A stretch of DNA of 13,816 nt from CAYJAD01 sp964371835. Lineage in GTDB: Bacteria; Desulfobacterota; Desulfovibrionia; Desulfovibrionales; Desulfovibrionaceae. A model generated the notes under the pieces. It was not told where the DNA came from. It saw only the letters and a program-made list of their open reading frames with translations, and ran no database searches. The stretch is taken from NCBI GenBank assembly GCA_964371835.1, contig CAYJOP010000058.1, positions 1-13,816 of the forward strand, given 5' to 3'. Made by a program: the position numbers and the translations under genes. Below, in pieces: positions 13,764 through 13,816 of the stretch (positions are counted from its first letter, which is position 1; the number at the start of each line of letters is the position of its first letter).

Positions 13764-13816
<53 letters not shown>

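Overview
The window looks like chromosomal DNA from a low-GC member of the Desulfovibrionales (Desulfobacterota). The main reason is a three-gene operon (984-3499, minus strand) encoding a periplasmic multihaem class III-type cytochrome c, a NarI/HmcE/TmcC-type membrane cytochrome b and an HdrD/TmcB-type CCG iron-sulfur protein. This is the core of the Tmc/Hmc transmembrane redox complexes of sulfate reducers. A SelW-like selenoprotein, a sigma-54-type promoter and G/C-capped, T-rich intergenic hairpins fit the same group. The species cannot be named from the sequence.

Layout: (1) 1-569 holds an intergenic hairpin, a strong terminator and two decayed RelE-family toxin genes. The second decayed toxin overlaps an intact HTH antitoxin (570-914). 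(2) 984-3499 is the redox operon on the minus strand. (3) A 415-bp divergent spacer leads into a polyphosphate operon on the plus strand: ppk, a small stand-alone HD-domain gene, and ppx with its own C-terminal HD domain (3915-8317). (4) 8318-8674 is a gene-free convergent spacer with at least four hairpins. (5) galE and an HPP-family membrane protein form a minus-strand pair (8675-10173). (6) A divergent control region with a perfect 10-bp inverted repeat precedes rfbB and rfbA (dTDP-4-keto-6-deoxyglucose synthesis), followed by a short gene that reads through an in-frame TGA and encodes a SelW-like (Rdx family) selenoprotein. (7) An acidic low-complexity protein of unknown function lies behind a good sigma-54-type promoter (12789-13223). 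(8) The right end has a nested inverted-repeat element of about 150 bp and a tRNA array, Gly(GCC)-Cys(GCA)-Gly(GCC), on the minus strand. The last tRNA is cut by the window edge.

Functional picture: the redox operon probably moves electrons between the periplasmic cytochrome pool, menaquinone or the membrane, and a cytoplasmic thiol/disulfide-type acceptor during sulfate respiration. ppk and ppx make and break polyphosphate. The galE and rfbBA genes supply nucleotide sugars for surface polysaccharide. The items most worth a second look are the selenoprotein, which ordinary gene calling would miss or split; the haem-2-less cytochrome in a rearranged Tmc-like operon; the extra HD protein between ppk and ppx; and the structured element next to the tRNA array. 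I did not find a clear new defence or mobile system.
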